A DNA stretch of 64,000 nt from Alphaproteobacteria bacterium. GTDB taxonomy: Bacteria; Pseudomonadota; Alphaproteobacteria; Micavibrionales; Micavibrionaceae. Positions 1-8,713 of the stretch are shown here, piece by piece. Both the position numbers and the translations under genes were made by a program. The notes beneath the pieces were generated by a model, which worked only from the letters and a program-made list of their open reading frames with translations, was not told where the DNA came from and searched no databases. The stretch spans positions 124,001-188,000 of the forward strand of contig JAJFGR010000012.1 of assembly GCA_021776025.1 (NCBI GenBank). The letters run 5' to 3'. Within the stretch, counting starts at the first letter, position 1. Every line of letters begins with the position of its first letter.

Positions 1-21
1 CCCCGATTGATAATAGCTAAC

Positions 22-786
22 ATGTTTTCCCGATTCTTAATTCCGGCTTTGTTTGGGCTTTTGGCATTTTTGGTGCCGGACACCGCGCAAGCGCAGGCCA
101 TCAACATTGATTTTGGCGGTGAGGCTGATGGCACAGTGACGGGCCGGGTTATCCAGCTTATTGTCATTCTGACGGTTTTATCGCTGGCGCCATCGATCCT
201 GATTATGATGACATCGTTCACGCGGATTGTGGTGGTGCTGTCGTTCCTGCGCACCGCGATCGGAATTCAGCAAACGCCCCCTAACACGGTGATGATTTCG
301 TTGGCTTTGTTCCTGACATTTTTCATTATGGCGCCAACGCTACAGGCGGCCTATGAGCAGGCGATTGTCCCGCTGATGAATGAAGAAATTGATGAAATAC
401 AGGCGTTTGAAAAGGGTGTGGGGCCGTTCAAGGAATTCATGGTTGATCATGTGCGGCCGCAAGATTTACGGCTGTTCATGGAGATGAGTAAGACGGAAAT
501 GCCGGAGAATCTGGAGGATGTGCCGCTGCAGGTTCTCATTCCCTCTTTCATGATTTCGGAATTGAGGCGGGCGTTTGAGATTGGCTTTATGCTGTTCCTG
601 CCGTTTTTGATTATTGACCTTGTGACGGCGTCTATCTTGATGTCGATGGGGATGATGATGCTGCCGCCGGTGACGATCTCCCTGCCGTTTAAGATTATAT
701 TCTTTGTGCTGGTCGATGGGTGGTATTTGATTGCGGGATCGCTTATCCGCAGTTTTGATCCTGCGAATATTCCTGTGCCTGGCTAG
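22..786 (+). CDS. fliP: Flagellar type III export protein FliP
   Basis: FliP is a core inner-membrane component of the flagellar export gate (FliP-FliQ-FliR). The protein has a cleavable signal peptide (residues 1 to about 25, ending in AQA). Membrane segments and the family signature around TSFTRIVVVLSFLRTAIG and QTPPNTVMISLALFLTFF follow, and the C-terminal half is hydrophobic (LPFLIIDLVTASILMSMG). The length of 254 aa is normal. An upstream in-frame TTG at 7 is less likely because the ATG at 22 directly opens the signal peptide. Only 21 bases precede it, so promoter and RBS cannot be judged. fliQ and fliR do not follow; the next gene is unrelated. Confidence 0.96.
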   Translation: MFSRFLIPALFGLLAFLVPDTAQAQAINIDFGGEADGTVTGRVIQLIVILTVLSLAPSILIMMTSFTRIVVVLSFLRTAIGIQQTPPNTVMISLALFLTFFIMAPTLQAAYEQAIVPLMNEEIDEIQAFEKGVGPFKEFMVDHVRPQDLRLFMEMSKTEMPENLEDVPLQVLIPSFMISELRRAFEIGFMLFLPFLIIDLVTASILMSMGMMMLPPVTISLPFKIIFFVLVDGWYLIAGSLIRSFDPANIPVPG

Positions 787-878
787 GCAAGACAGCACCA
801 TATGGAAATAAAACTTGCATTTATACGTAAAACAACATAAGTTCGCTTTCGATTATTAAATGGTTATCGGAGCATTTT

Positions 879-1568
879 ATGGGGTTGCTTTCAAATCCGC
901 CTGATTCAAAACATACAAGGGCAAAATTTAATAAATGGTCACCATGCTATAACTGGGATGTTAATGACTGGGATTGGCAAGGACCTGAACATATATTTGC
1001 GTCAGTACTGAATAATCATGACACTGCTTCTTTAGAAGATTTTAAAGTTGCAGATTTAGGAGCTGGCACGGGAATTCTAACCCGGAAATTCATTAATTCT
1101 GGTTCAGATGTAGTCGCATTTGATATATCTGAAAAAATGCTGGGTGAGCTAAGAAAAGTTAACCCTAATGTCCCTGTCATACAATCTGATATGCAGGCAG
1201 GCTGTGTCCCCTCCAGAAGTGATCAGTTTAACATAGCTGTTGCCTGTGGTTTGTTTGAGTTTATAAGAGATAGCGATAGGCTTATATCAGAGTTATCAAG
1301 GATAACTAAAAAAGGAGGAACGGTCTCATTCACAACATTGGAGACAGAGGCAACTGTGCAGAAGGTAGATAGGCTCATATCTGGTTTATTAAGCTATGTT
1401 ACACCACGTAAACTCCCTCATAGAACCATGGCTCATAAAAAAGATTCTATACTAGCGTCAGCAGGAAGGACGGGCCTTGAACTTAATGAGCACTCAAAAG
1501 TGAAAGCTTATCGTCCTGCTGGTATAGGGACCGTAACGTATAATTTGTTCAATTTCACAAAAATATAA
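879..1568 (+). CDS. Class I SAM-dependent methyltransferase
   Basis: Predicted cytoplasmic SAM-dependent methyltransferase of 229 aa; the substrate is unknown. The glycine-rich SAM-binding motif VADLGAGTG lies near residues 53-63. An acidic residue ends the next strand (VVAFDIS), followed by a motif IV-like stretch (FNIAVACGLFEF). This resembles the UbiE/Methyltransf_11 group. The start is an ATG preceded by an ATCGGAG ribosome-binding site. The gene stands alone between fliP and a minus-strand TPR gene. It is clearly AT-richer than its neighbours (many AAA, ATA and TTA codons), which suggests later acquisition. Nothing in the sequence ties it to flagella, although flagellin or chemotaxis modification is possible. 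Confidence 0.85.
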   Translation: MGLLSNPPDSKHTRAKFNKWSPCYNWDVNDWDWQGPEHIFASVLNNHDTASLEDFKVADLGAGTGILTRKFINSGSDVVAFDISEKMLGELRKVNPNVPVIQSDMQAGCVPSRSDQFNIAVACGLFEFIRDSDRLISELSRITKKGGTVSFTTLETEATVQKVDRLISGLLSYVTPRKLPHRTMAHKKDSILASAGRTGLELNEHSKVKAYRPAGIGTVTYNLFNFTKI

Positions 1569-1582
1569 AGAGTTTCAGAAAG

Positions 1583-4522
1583 TTAATTCACCGGTGGGGC
1601 GGCGTTTTTATAGCTGTCGAGGAAGTCCTTAAACAGATCGACTTCGGAGACGACCGAAAGAAGCGTATCACGATCGGCCAGAGCGCCACTTTGCCGGGGG
1701 CGCGTGATAACATCAAACACTTTAGATTTTTCAGTCTGGGCCATAAGGTCGGAATATTTTTCACGCATATTGGCCAACCCTATGCGGTCCCCCGCTAGGT
1801 TGAGAGACACAGCACGCTGGAGCAACAGCGCCGTGTCTTCTTCATCCAGTGGGCGGGTGAGGGAAATATTTTGATCGAGAAGTACGTCGCCCAAAGCCTC
1901 GGCGGCGTCATCCCAGTACCCGGCCGTCCAAGCAATATCGGCGCGCAGGCGGTTCATATCGGCGGTGCGGTCAAGATCGCCGAGCAGCGCGAGAGCCTGA
2001 TCCGGGCGGCCTTTGCGTGAGAGTGCGCGGGCACGGAGCAATGAAATATCGCGGTAGCGCCGCGTGGTGCGCATTTCTTCGGGAAGCTGCTGGAGTTTTG
2101 CAGCAGCGACATTTAAGGCTTTGATGGCTTTATCATATTGAGCGTCGAGCAGGCGAATGGCCGCGACCCGTACCCCCACGCGGTAAATATCTGCGTCTTT
2201 TAATCGGTGGTCGAGTTGATATTGAAGCAGATCGCCCGCGCGAGTTAACAGGTCAGCCTTGGCCAGATGTTCGGCCAGACGTTCAATAATTTTATCGCCG
2301 CGCTCATCCAGCGGCACAAGCTCTTTAAATTCATCGTAAAGGCCAATCGCATCGAGCGGAGAGACTTTGTCCAGTTCCTCTCCCAAAAATAGCTGCGCAT
2401 AAATGTCGGCCATTTCCCCGGCAACGCGCTGCCCGAGCGGTGTTCCTTCGTCATAACTGACGGCATCACGCATAAGCTTGAGGCCTTTTAGATATTTTCC
2501 GGCTTCAAAATATGTGCGGCCCAGCCAGTAATTAATCTGCACCTCGAGTTGATCACCACGCCAAGCATAGCGCAAACGTTCCAAGTCATCGATGGCCTCT
2601 TCCGGTGTTATTTCTCCTTCGGCGACCTTTAAGCGAGCTAAAGAAAGCCCGGCCTTTGCACGATATAAATCATCAGACCCAACGGTCAGTGGTTTCCACA
2701 ATTTTTTTGTCTTCTTGGTATTTTTTTGCTGGCGGAACAGCTCCCCTTGCAAATAAACAAGAGATGCTTTTTGAGGGTCCTGCATTTCTTTTTTATTTTT
2801 TTCGATGATGGCGAGCAACTCTTCGGCGCTTTTTAAATCTCCGCTACGCAGGGCAATTTCAGCCAGCCGAGGAAGCAGTCTATTTTGCAAAAGCACCGGA
2901 TAATCGTAAAGCGGTGCAAATTTTTTGGGCAAGATTTCTGCAGCTTGTTGCCAATCGCCTTCGTCAGCCAGAATATAAGCTCGCCAATAATGAACTTCCT
3001 CGAAAGGGATTAAAATATCTTGAGAAAGATAGCTGAAGGCATCGATATTATGGCTGCTGAGCGCGCTGGCCGCCCCATGAAGCGCGGTGAATTCGGGGTT
3101 TCCAAAAAGCCCCGGACGCTCCTGCGCTGCAAAATCTAATACGCCGAGCGCCTCGGGCCCCATAGAATTGGAAAGATACATTTTACCCAATGTTAATAGG
3201 CTCTCTGCCTGCGCGGTTTCCGGCAATTCTTTTAATCCCGCAAGGATGATGCGTTTATTTTCAAGCAGTGAGGGTATACCGCCCAATTGCCATGCTTTAA
3301 AATCGAACACACGCGTCATGACGAGCGTGTCGTCATCTTCGGCTTGTATTTTTTTGGCGGTCATGGAGGCTAAAAGGCTTTCTTCAACCATGGTCAATCC
3401 GCCGGGGCGGGAAATTTCAACGCCGCCGCGTACAATCTGCATGTTTAAGTCGCTAACCTTGGGTATGATCGCGAGGCCAACGGGTGAATACAGCACTTCA
3501 AAATCAATAAATTCGCGTGGAGGGCCGGCATATTGTTTGGCTTCCTCAACTGTGACAACTTTAATATCATGGCCACTAACGGGATCTTTAAAGTCCAGAA
3601 CTGCACGCGCTCCTTTTAATGGCCAGAGAATTTTACCACTGCGCGCATCGGCGCGATTGACCTCGACACGCTTTGGCTCAGGTGCTTCATCCAGCTCAAG
3701 CCCGCGTCCAACCAAAACACGCCACAATATGCCGCCACCATTGCCTTTGGTTGTTTGACCTTCAGGAAGAAGCAGCGTATGGGCTTTGCCCTGAAGCCCT
3801 TTTACATCCGTTATGGGAGAGAGCTGCTCCGCTAGCGGGCCGCTGAGCTGAGGTTTTATGAGCAGATTTGATTTATCATTGACCATCCAAAGCCGACCAC
3901 CGAGCTCAAACACAGCCATCCCAAAGTTTTGTGTTGAGGATACGGTGACCAATGTTGGCTCTTCGCGCATCGTCAGTTTACGCAGTTTTGGAGCCTCCTC
4001 CAGCGGAACATCGGGCGTTTTGGCCTCTGTAGCTTCGATGATTTCTGCAGTTTCGGGGCTTTGCGTTTTTTCTGCAGGCTTTTTTGCGGCCTCCGGCTCT
4101 GATTTTTTAACAGCCAGTTTTTCTTGTTTTTGCGCGCCGCCAGGCGGGTGATAGACATCAATGATGACTTTGTTACCAGCTTTTAGATCGCGCACGCGGC
4201 TGTCTTTGGGAATAGAAATTGCAACCTTCAAAGGATCTGAAGATAACGATTCCAAAGCGGATATATTGGCGACGGGGTTGGATTTTGCAGCCTTTGCGTT
4301 CAATGTCGCGGCCGCTGAGAATTCTATAATAAGACGGGATTTATCGCTTCGGTCTATCGTGTATTCAACGGTGGCTGTCCAATCAAAAACAAGGCGGGAA
4401 TATTGTTCATGTGCGCCGGTGCGAACATTGAGGTCAGCGGCGAAAACCTGCGCGGTAAGCGACGCACTCAAAGCAAGTATGAGCGCAAGAAAACAAACGA
4501 ATCTGGTTACGGCGTAATGCAT
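1583..4522 (-). CDS. Large periplasmic TPR-repeat protein of the flagellar locus
   Basis: About 979 aa, exported: the ATG at 4522 opens a signal peptide (MHYAVTRFVCFLALILALS, cleaved after FAA). A TTG 36 bases upstream would only add a polar tail. Residues 30-120 look like an AMIN-type beta domain (LNVRTGAHEQYSRLVFDW). A lysine- and glutamate-rich linker follows. From about residue 440 to the C terminus there are many helical TPR-like repeats with alanine/leucine spacing. It is the last gene of the minus-strand stator and chemotaxis operon. A periplasmic role in motor or envelope organisation is inferred from position. The precise function is unknown to me. Confidence 0.8.
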   Translation of the reverse strand: MHYAVTRFVCFLALILALSASLTAQVFAADLNVRTGAHEQYSRLVFDWTATVEYTIDRSDKSRLIIEFSAAATLNAKAAKSNPVANISALESLSSDPLKVAISIPKDSRVRDLKAGNKVIIDVYHPPGGAQKQEKLAVKKSEPEAAKKPAEKTQSPETAEIIEATEAKTPDVPLEEAPKLRKLTMREEPTLVTVSSTQNFGMAVFELGGRLWMVNDKSNLLIKPQLSGPLAEQLSPITDVKGLQGKAHTLLLPEGQTTKGNGGGILWRVLVGRGLELDEAPEPKRVEVNRADARSGKILWPLKGARAVLDFKDPVSGHDIKVVTVEEAKQYAGPPREFIDFEVLYSPVGLAIIPKVSDLNMQIVRGGVEISRPGGLTMVEESLLASMTAKKIQAEDDDTLVMTRVFDFKAWQLGGIPSLLENKRIILAGLKELPETAQAESLLTLGKMYLSNSMGPEALGVLDFAAQERPGLFGNPEFTALHGAASALSSHNIDAFSYLSQDILIPFEEVHYWRAYILADEGDWQQAAEILPKKFAPLYDYPVLLQNRLLPRLAEIALRSGDLKSAEELLAIIEKNKKEMQDPQKASLVYLQGELFRQQKNTKKTKKLWKPLTVGSDDLYRAKAGLSLARLKVAEGEITPEEAIDDLERLRYAWRGDQLEVQINYWLGRTYFEAGKYLKGLKLMRDAVSYDEGTPLGQRVAGEMADIYAQLFLGEELDKVSPLDAIGLYDEFKELVPLDERGDKIIERLAEHLAKADLLTRAGDLLQYQLDHRLKDADIYRVGVRVAAIRLLDAQYDKAIKALNVAAAKLQQLPEEMRTTRRYRDISLLRARALSRKGRPDQALALLGDLDRTADMNRLRADIAWTAGYWDDAAEALGDVLLDQNISLTRPLDEEDTALLLQRAVSLNLAGDRIGLANMREKYSDLMAQTEKSKVFDVITRPRQSGALADRDTLLSVVSEVDLFKDFLDSYKNAAPPVN

Positions 4523-4605
4523 CTTTTTAAGTGTGCCATGTGTTGTTTTAAAGAACAAGGACAGGGCCTTGGCTTACCCATACGCAGCAGGGGATACACA
4601 AAAAT

Positions 4606-5400
4606 TTAACGCAGGATATCAATCTCGAAAGATTGATTACGAACAGAGCCATCATCGGGCATAACGACGATATCGACGCGCCGGGCCAGAGACAGGCGCT
4701 CTTCTTCGTTCATCTCTTTTGGCAGGTCTTCATAGCGCGAGCTTGAAAGACCGCGAATAATGATCGGGCGCTGGTAACCCGCATTTTCTAAAATGACAGA
4801 AACACTGGCAGCGCGAGCCAGGGACAGCTCCCAGTTTGAACCATAGAGCGTTTCAGCGTTTTGAATTGGGGATGGGTCGGTATGGCCAATCACCTCAATG
4901 CGGTTACGAATGCGCGACATGGTGTTGCCCATGGAAAACAGAACCTGCTTTCCCTTGGCTGAAACATCGGACTGGCCGCTATTGAACAGAAGCTCTTGAG
5001 GTACGGAAATGATGAGGCTATCTTTTTGCGGGATGAGCTCGATATTCTTAAGACGCTCATCTTTTTCAATGACATTGACCAAAACTGAATTCAGATATGT
5101 GAGGCTTTGCGCTTTTGAAAAATCGATCTTGTCGATATTAACGGCGTCTTGCGGGCCTTCGTACGACTGGGCACTGTAAGTCTTGCTGAACTCATTTTGC
5201 AAACCGCTGGTCATCTCATTCCATTCCTCTTCCTGCGGTACGCTCATGGAATAGAGCAAGACAAAGAATGTGAGCATGAGCGCCATAACGTCGGTAAATG
5301 TAATCAGCCACAGGCTTGTCGAGCCTTCTTCACCTTGGCTTTTGCGCCTGTTGGGCGCTAAAAAGCTTCCGGATTCCAACATTTCCTCGTCATCTTTCAT
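4606..5400 (-). CDS. motB: Flagellar stator protein MotB
   Basis: MotB forms the ion-conducting stator with MotA and anchors it to peptidoglycan. The N-terminal membrane helix (WLITFTDVMALMLTFFVLL) contains the essential proton-accepting Asp (ITFTD). The C-terminal OmpA-like domain (roughly residues 120-255) has IEVIGHTDPSP and the NWELSLARAASV helix, the peptidoglycan-binding signature. The start is set at the ATG at 5400 because AAGGAGG lies 8 bases before it, inside the end of the upstream gene. The ATG at 5418 would overlap that gene and has no comparable site. The length of 264 aa is usual. The matching motA is about 27 kb away. Confidence 0.93.
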   Translation of the reverse strand: MKDDEEMLESGSFLAPNRRKSQGEEGSTSLWLITFTDVMALMLTFFVLLYSMSVPQEEEWNEMTSGLQNEFSKTYSAQSYEGPQDAVNIDKIDFSKAQSLTYLNSVLVNVIEKDERLKNIELIPQKDSLIISVPQELLFNSGQSDVSAKGKQVLFSMGNTMSRIRNRIEVIGHTDPSPIQNAETLYGSNWELSLARAASVSVILENAGYQRPIIIRGLSSSRYEDLPKEMNEEERLSLARRVDIVVMPDDGSVRNQSFEIDILR

Positions 5401-5404
5401 GGCT

Positions 5405-6136
5405 TCATCCTCCTTCATCGGGCTGAGCCTCCGAAGATTCGGTCTCAGCGTCCTGCGAGGTTGTTTGATTCTCTATGCCTACCGGGCTAAACGGTAAATA
5501 ACGCCGGAAAACTAGATCGACAACGCCAGCCTCACCTTGCTTTAAACCCGAAGTAACCTGGTATTTAGGCAGGCCGGCTTCCTCAAGTTTGAGAGCGATT
5601 GAAGAGATGGATTTATTCAACGCGGCGAAGCGCTGCGGATCATTTGTAGAGACAAAGGACGGCTCTTCTTCAATATTGAGAATCATGTCCATGGTGTAGC
5701 TAACATCACGGCTGGTTTCCATGAGAGAGACCAGCATGGGCAGAAGGTCCAGATCGTCATTTTCTAATGTTGCCGTTGGACTCGATGCGGCTATCACCAA
5801 GCTTTTCTTTATTCCTTTATTAAAATCATCAAACGGCATGCGCATAAACATCATCGTCCCAAGCCGGTTTTGTTTGGTTTCTGCGGTGGCGATTTGTGAT
5901 TGGAAGGCCGCTTCAATACGGTCGAGAGTACTGCCCTCTTGATTCTGAGTATTGTTTTTAACAACCATCTTACCAGGCAGCGCGTCTTCAACGGTCTGTT
6001 GGTTTGAAAATGTCATTGATATGCTGTTAAGCACCGGCTTGGATTTTGTGTCTTCAAAGCTGGAGATTGCGTTTAATATGATAAAAAACGACAACAACAT
6101 AATAAATAACGAAAGACCAAGAAACTGATTTGCCAT
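5405..6136 (-). CDS. MotB-like accessory protein without the channel aspartate
   Basis: A 243-aa protein with one N-terminal membrane helix (FLGLSLFIMLLSFFIILNAIS). The motif after it (FEDTKSKPVLNSI) looks like the region that follows the helix in MotB-type proteins. The rest is periplasmic. The C-terminal part (GLKQGEAGVVDLVFRRYLPF) may be a reduced OmpA-like fold. No acidic residue occurs inside the helix, so it should not conduct ions itself. It lies directly upstream of motB; its TGA is 4 bases before the motB ATG and it carries the motB RBS. Likely a stator partner or assembly factor, inferred from the gene pairing. Confidence 0.75.
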   Translation of the reverse strand: MANQFLGLSLFIMLLSFFIILNAISSFEDTKSKPVLNSISMTFSNQQTVEDALPGKMVVKNNTQNQEGSTLDRIEAAFQSQIATAETKQNRLGTMMFMRMPFDDFNKGIKKSLVIAASSPTATLENDDLDLLPMLVSLMETSRDVSYTMDMILNIEEEPSFVSTNDPQRFAALNKSISSIALKLEEAGLPKYQVTSGLKQGEAGVVDLVFRRYLPFSPVGIENQTTSQDAETESSEAQPDEGG

Positions 6137-6201
6137 ACCTTATATTATAGGCGCAATCGTATGCAGATGACAAAGGTTAAGGTTAGAGAGCAGGCCAGAA
6201 A

Positions 6202-6804
6202 TTAGTCAAACTCTTCCAGAAGCTTATCAATATCGTCCTGGGTAATGGCTTTATCGGGCAGTTGCGGGCCGTTCAGCAGTTTTTCTTCTATTGTTTTTCC
6301 TACATCAGAATCTTCTTCACCATGCTCTTCGATGGGCAAGCTTTCACCCAAAACATTAATAAGCTGGGCGACTTTGTCCTCGATAGTTTTCAGGGTAGTT
6401 ACGACTTTGGTAATGCGCTGGCCGGTGATGTCCTGAAAAGAACAGGCTTCAAAAATTTTAATCACTTCATTGCCTATAGCATCACCAACTTCGCCGCCAA
6501 TAGCGCCGGCTTTTTCCTGAATCACATCACAAGAATCCATAATTGCACCTGTTGCTTCAGCTGTAGATTCAACAACGGCGTCCAACTCATCTGTGGCTGT
6601 GGGAATATGCTTATCCTTGATATCGGTTGGCCGCGTTAACCCAATTTCATTACGCGCCTCATCAATAATACGCTGAAGGGTTTTTAGCTCCTTAAATATA
6701 CCTGTAGCTGTGGCGTCTCCACCAACATTTTCAATTTTAGAAACGACCGAGTTGATAATTTGAACGACCTGTTCGCGTTCAAAAGATTGTTGTTCGTTGC
6801 CCAT
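6202..6804 (-). CDS. cheZ: Chemotaxis protein phosphatase CheZ
   Basis: CheZ removes phosphate from CheY-P and so resets the motor signal. The 200-aa protein is mostly helical. It contains the catalytic signature ACSFQDITGQRITKV (around residues 135-150), where the Asp and Gln match the residues used for CheY-P hydrolysis. The C terminus (ITQDDIDKLLEEFD) resembles the CheY-docking helix. It is downstream of cheY in the same operon with a short gap, so the two should be co-expressed. The length is similar to that of gammaproteobacterial CheZ. Confidence 0.92.
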   Translation of the reverse strand: MGNEQQSFEREQVVQIINSVVSKIENVGGDATATGIFKELKTLQRIIDEARNEIGLTRPTDIKDKHIPTATDELDAVVESTAEATGAIMDSCDVIQEKAGAIGGEVGDAIGNEVIKIFEACSFQDITGQRITKVVTTLKTIEDKVAQLINVLGESLPIEEHGEEDSDVGKTIEEKLLNGPQLPDKAITQDDIDKLLEEFD

Positions 6805-6841
6805 GTTTTTATATTCCTTTAAGTTTTTTAATCAATAAGAG

Positions 6842-7231
6842 CTAAAAAGCGCCTAGAACGGCTTCCATCTTTGTTTTTAAAGTTTCTGCATTAAATGGTT
6901 TAACAATATAGTTGTTCACACCAGCTTGTTTTGCCAGCACCACATTTTCCGTCTTACTTTCTGCAGTGATCATAATAAAAGGTGTGTTTTTGTAACCCTC
7001 ATCGCTAGCACGTATAGCTTTAAGAAAATCAAACCCCGTCATCGGCTCCATATTCCAGTCGGATATAATAAGGCCGTATGTTTTTTGCTTCACTTTTGCA
7101 AGTGCAGCCTCACCATCGGTTGCCTCATCTATGTTGCTAAAGCCGAGTTGCTTCAAGAGGTTATTTATAATTCTGAGCATTGTGTTGTAATCATCAACGA
7201 TGAGCACATTCATATCTTTATCGATAGCCAC
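6842..7231 (-). CDS. cheY: Chemotaxis response regulator CheY
   Basis: Single-domain receiver protein (129 aa) that binds FliM when phosphorylated. The acidic pocket is VDDYN, the phosphoacceptor Asp is in LIISDWNMEPMTGF, the Thr/Ser switch is MITAES, and the Lys is in NYIVKPFNAETL. All expected residues are present. The start is a GTG preceded by AAAGGAG at 6 bases spacing. A 173-base gap separates it from the upstream MotE-like gene, so cheY-cheZ may also have its own promoter. No other chemotaxis genes (cheA, cheW, receptors) occur in the window. Confidence 0.94.
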   Translation of the reverse strand: MAIDKDMNVLIVDDYNTMLRIINNLLKQLGFSNIDEATDGEAALAKVKQKTYGLIISDWNMEPMTGFDFLKAIRASDEGYKNTPFIMITAESKTENVVLAKQAGVNNYIVKPFNAETLKTKMEAVLGAF

Positions 7232-7404
7232 TGTTTTCTCCTTTTATTAAATATGCATAAACCCATTATTCGTTCATATACTATGCATGAAAAAGTGTTA
7301 ATGCTTTGTAAGTGTAATAGAAAACTCAGAAGAATTTAATGAATAAGCTTATAGGAATACAGCCGAATGTGGAAGTCGCATTGCACAAAATGTAAATAGT
7401 TTTT

Positions 7405-8127
7405 CTAATTACTACCCGGAAGTGTTGGTAGTTGCTTTTCTTCAGCAAGCATAATGGTGATTGTTCGTGCGCGCTCCGGGTTCATACTTGCAAGAATTGG
7501 TGAAAGGCGGCGCTCTGACATTCTGGACATAACAGTCATGAGCACGTCTAAATCGAGCGTATCAAAGATGCGGGCGGCGTCTTTCGGCTTCATGCCTTCG
7601 TATATTTTTACCAGACTTTGGACCCGGGCGAGCTCTTCTTTAGATTGTTGCTCAAGTAGGGTTTCAATTTGAATTCGTAAATTTGAGAGCTCCTGAAATT
7701 TGCGGTCTATTTCTTGTTCGGCGGCTCTTAATAAAGCTTCACGGGCCATAATTTCTTTTTCACGCATATCAAGGCCGCGGCGGCGCTTACCAAGATCCTC
7801 AAAGACCTCCCGCGTAATAGTAGAGTATTCAAATTCTTCCTCACCAGCATCACGCCAGTCCTGAGTTTCTTCCTGATCTATCATCGAGTCTTCAGAGGAT
7901 GCATGGCTGTCCGATTCTTCTCCTTCCATGGACTCTTCGTCTGCATGTTTTAGCTCTCCCTCATCGGGCATTGCGGCTGCATGGTCTTTGCCCGCCGTAT
8001 CTTCAGCCATGGCTGCGCCGGTAAGTGATGATACGCCTATGGCAAAATCAACAAGCCGGACAGAAAATGCCAACATGGCGACAACAATCAACAAGGGCAG
8101 GATACGAAATTGCGGCGTGATCTTCAT
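7405..8127 (-). CDS. MotE-like periplasmic chaperone with MgtE N-type domain
   Basis: About 240 aa with an N-terminal signal or anchor helix (ILPLLIVVAMLAFSVRLV). An acidic low-complexity stretch follows, then a coiled coil (residues about 125-175), then a C-terminal MgtE-N-like helical domain (YEGMKPKDAARIFDTLDLDV ... ILASMNPERA). This arrangement matches MotE of rhizobia, a chaperone for periplasmic stator proteins. The start at 8127 gives a clean signal sequence and begins 10 bases after the upstream stop. An ATG at 8166 would add 13 residues and overlap the upstream gene; neither has a strong RBS. Its place between fliM and cheY/motB genes supports a motor-assembly role. Confidence 0.8.
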   Translation of the reverse strand: MKITPQFRILPLLIVVAMLAFSVRLVDFAIGVSSLTGAAMAEDTAGKDHAAAMPDEGELKHADEESMEGEESDSHASSEDSMIDQEETQDWRDAGEEEFEYSTITREVFEDLGKRRRGLDMREKEIMAREALLRAAEQEIDRKFQELSNLRIQIETLLEQQSKEELARVQSLVKIYEGMKPKDAARIFDTLDLDVLMTVMSRMSERRLSPILASMNPERARTITIMLAEEKQLPTLPGSN

Positions 8128-8137
8128 AATTTTAAGA

Positions 8138-8713
8138 TTAACTCCGTCCAGATTTTTTATGGCCATGCAAAGCTTGAAGTAAATCTTTTTCCGCTTCGCT
8201 CACAAATTTATCATTCGCCCCTGCTTCGTGGCCAGTTTCACCATCATCAAATTCATGATCCTGAATAAAAAACGAAGGGGGCTCAATTCCTTGGGAATCT
8301 GTGTTGGCCGCCTGCGGTTCCTCGAAAAACTCCTCGTCTTCCTCGGCATCGAAAGACACAGAATCAGAAGACCTTGCGCCCACACCTTTTTGTGAGGCTA
8401 GGTTTTCAAGGCGATTAGCTAGGTTATCACTGGTTTCATTGATCATCTTTAACTCTTCAGCCATGCGTCGGGAATCGTGGAGCACATCATCCAGATTATC
8501 GGCAGCAATATTGCTGGTGGCTTTCAGCCCTTCAATGGCTGTTTGGGCTTCGTTAATATTTTTGGTTAGCTGCGCGATCAAGGATTTCATCTCATTACGG
8601 TGGGCCCGAAAATTATTCAGGCTGGTTGATAAACGTAGGGCAAAATAAATTGTTCCGATTAAAGCTAATAAAACAGCAATATCCAGAACTAAACTCAGTA
8701 AAGTGGGACTCAT
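8138..8713 (-). CDS. DUF6468 flagellar-cluster membrane protein
   Basis: A 191-aa protein with an N-terminal membrane helix (LLSLVLDIAVLLALIGTIYFALRL). A predicted coiled coil follows (RNEMKSLIAQLTKNINEAQ to about residue 110), then an acidic, disordered C-terminal tail. This matches the DUF6468 family found beside fliM in alphaproteobacteria; its role is not established. The ATG overlaps the last base of the fliM stop codon, so translation is coupled to fliM. An accessory role at the motor or switch is a guess from position only. Confidence 0.78.
   Translation of the reverse strand: MSPTLLSLVLDIAVLLALIGTIYFALRLSTSLNNFRAHRNEMKSLIAQLTKNINEAQTAIEGLKATSNIAADNLDDVLHDSRRMAEELKMINETSDNLANRLENLASQKGVGARSSDSVSFDAEEDEEFFEEPQAANTDSQGIEPPSFFIQDHEFDDGETGHEAGANDKFVSEAEKDLLQALHGHKKSGRS

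Noticed and set aside
466-801. Minus-strand ORF antisense to fliP
   Set aside because: His/Arg-rich shadow of a conserved membrane gene; no RBS or family match.
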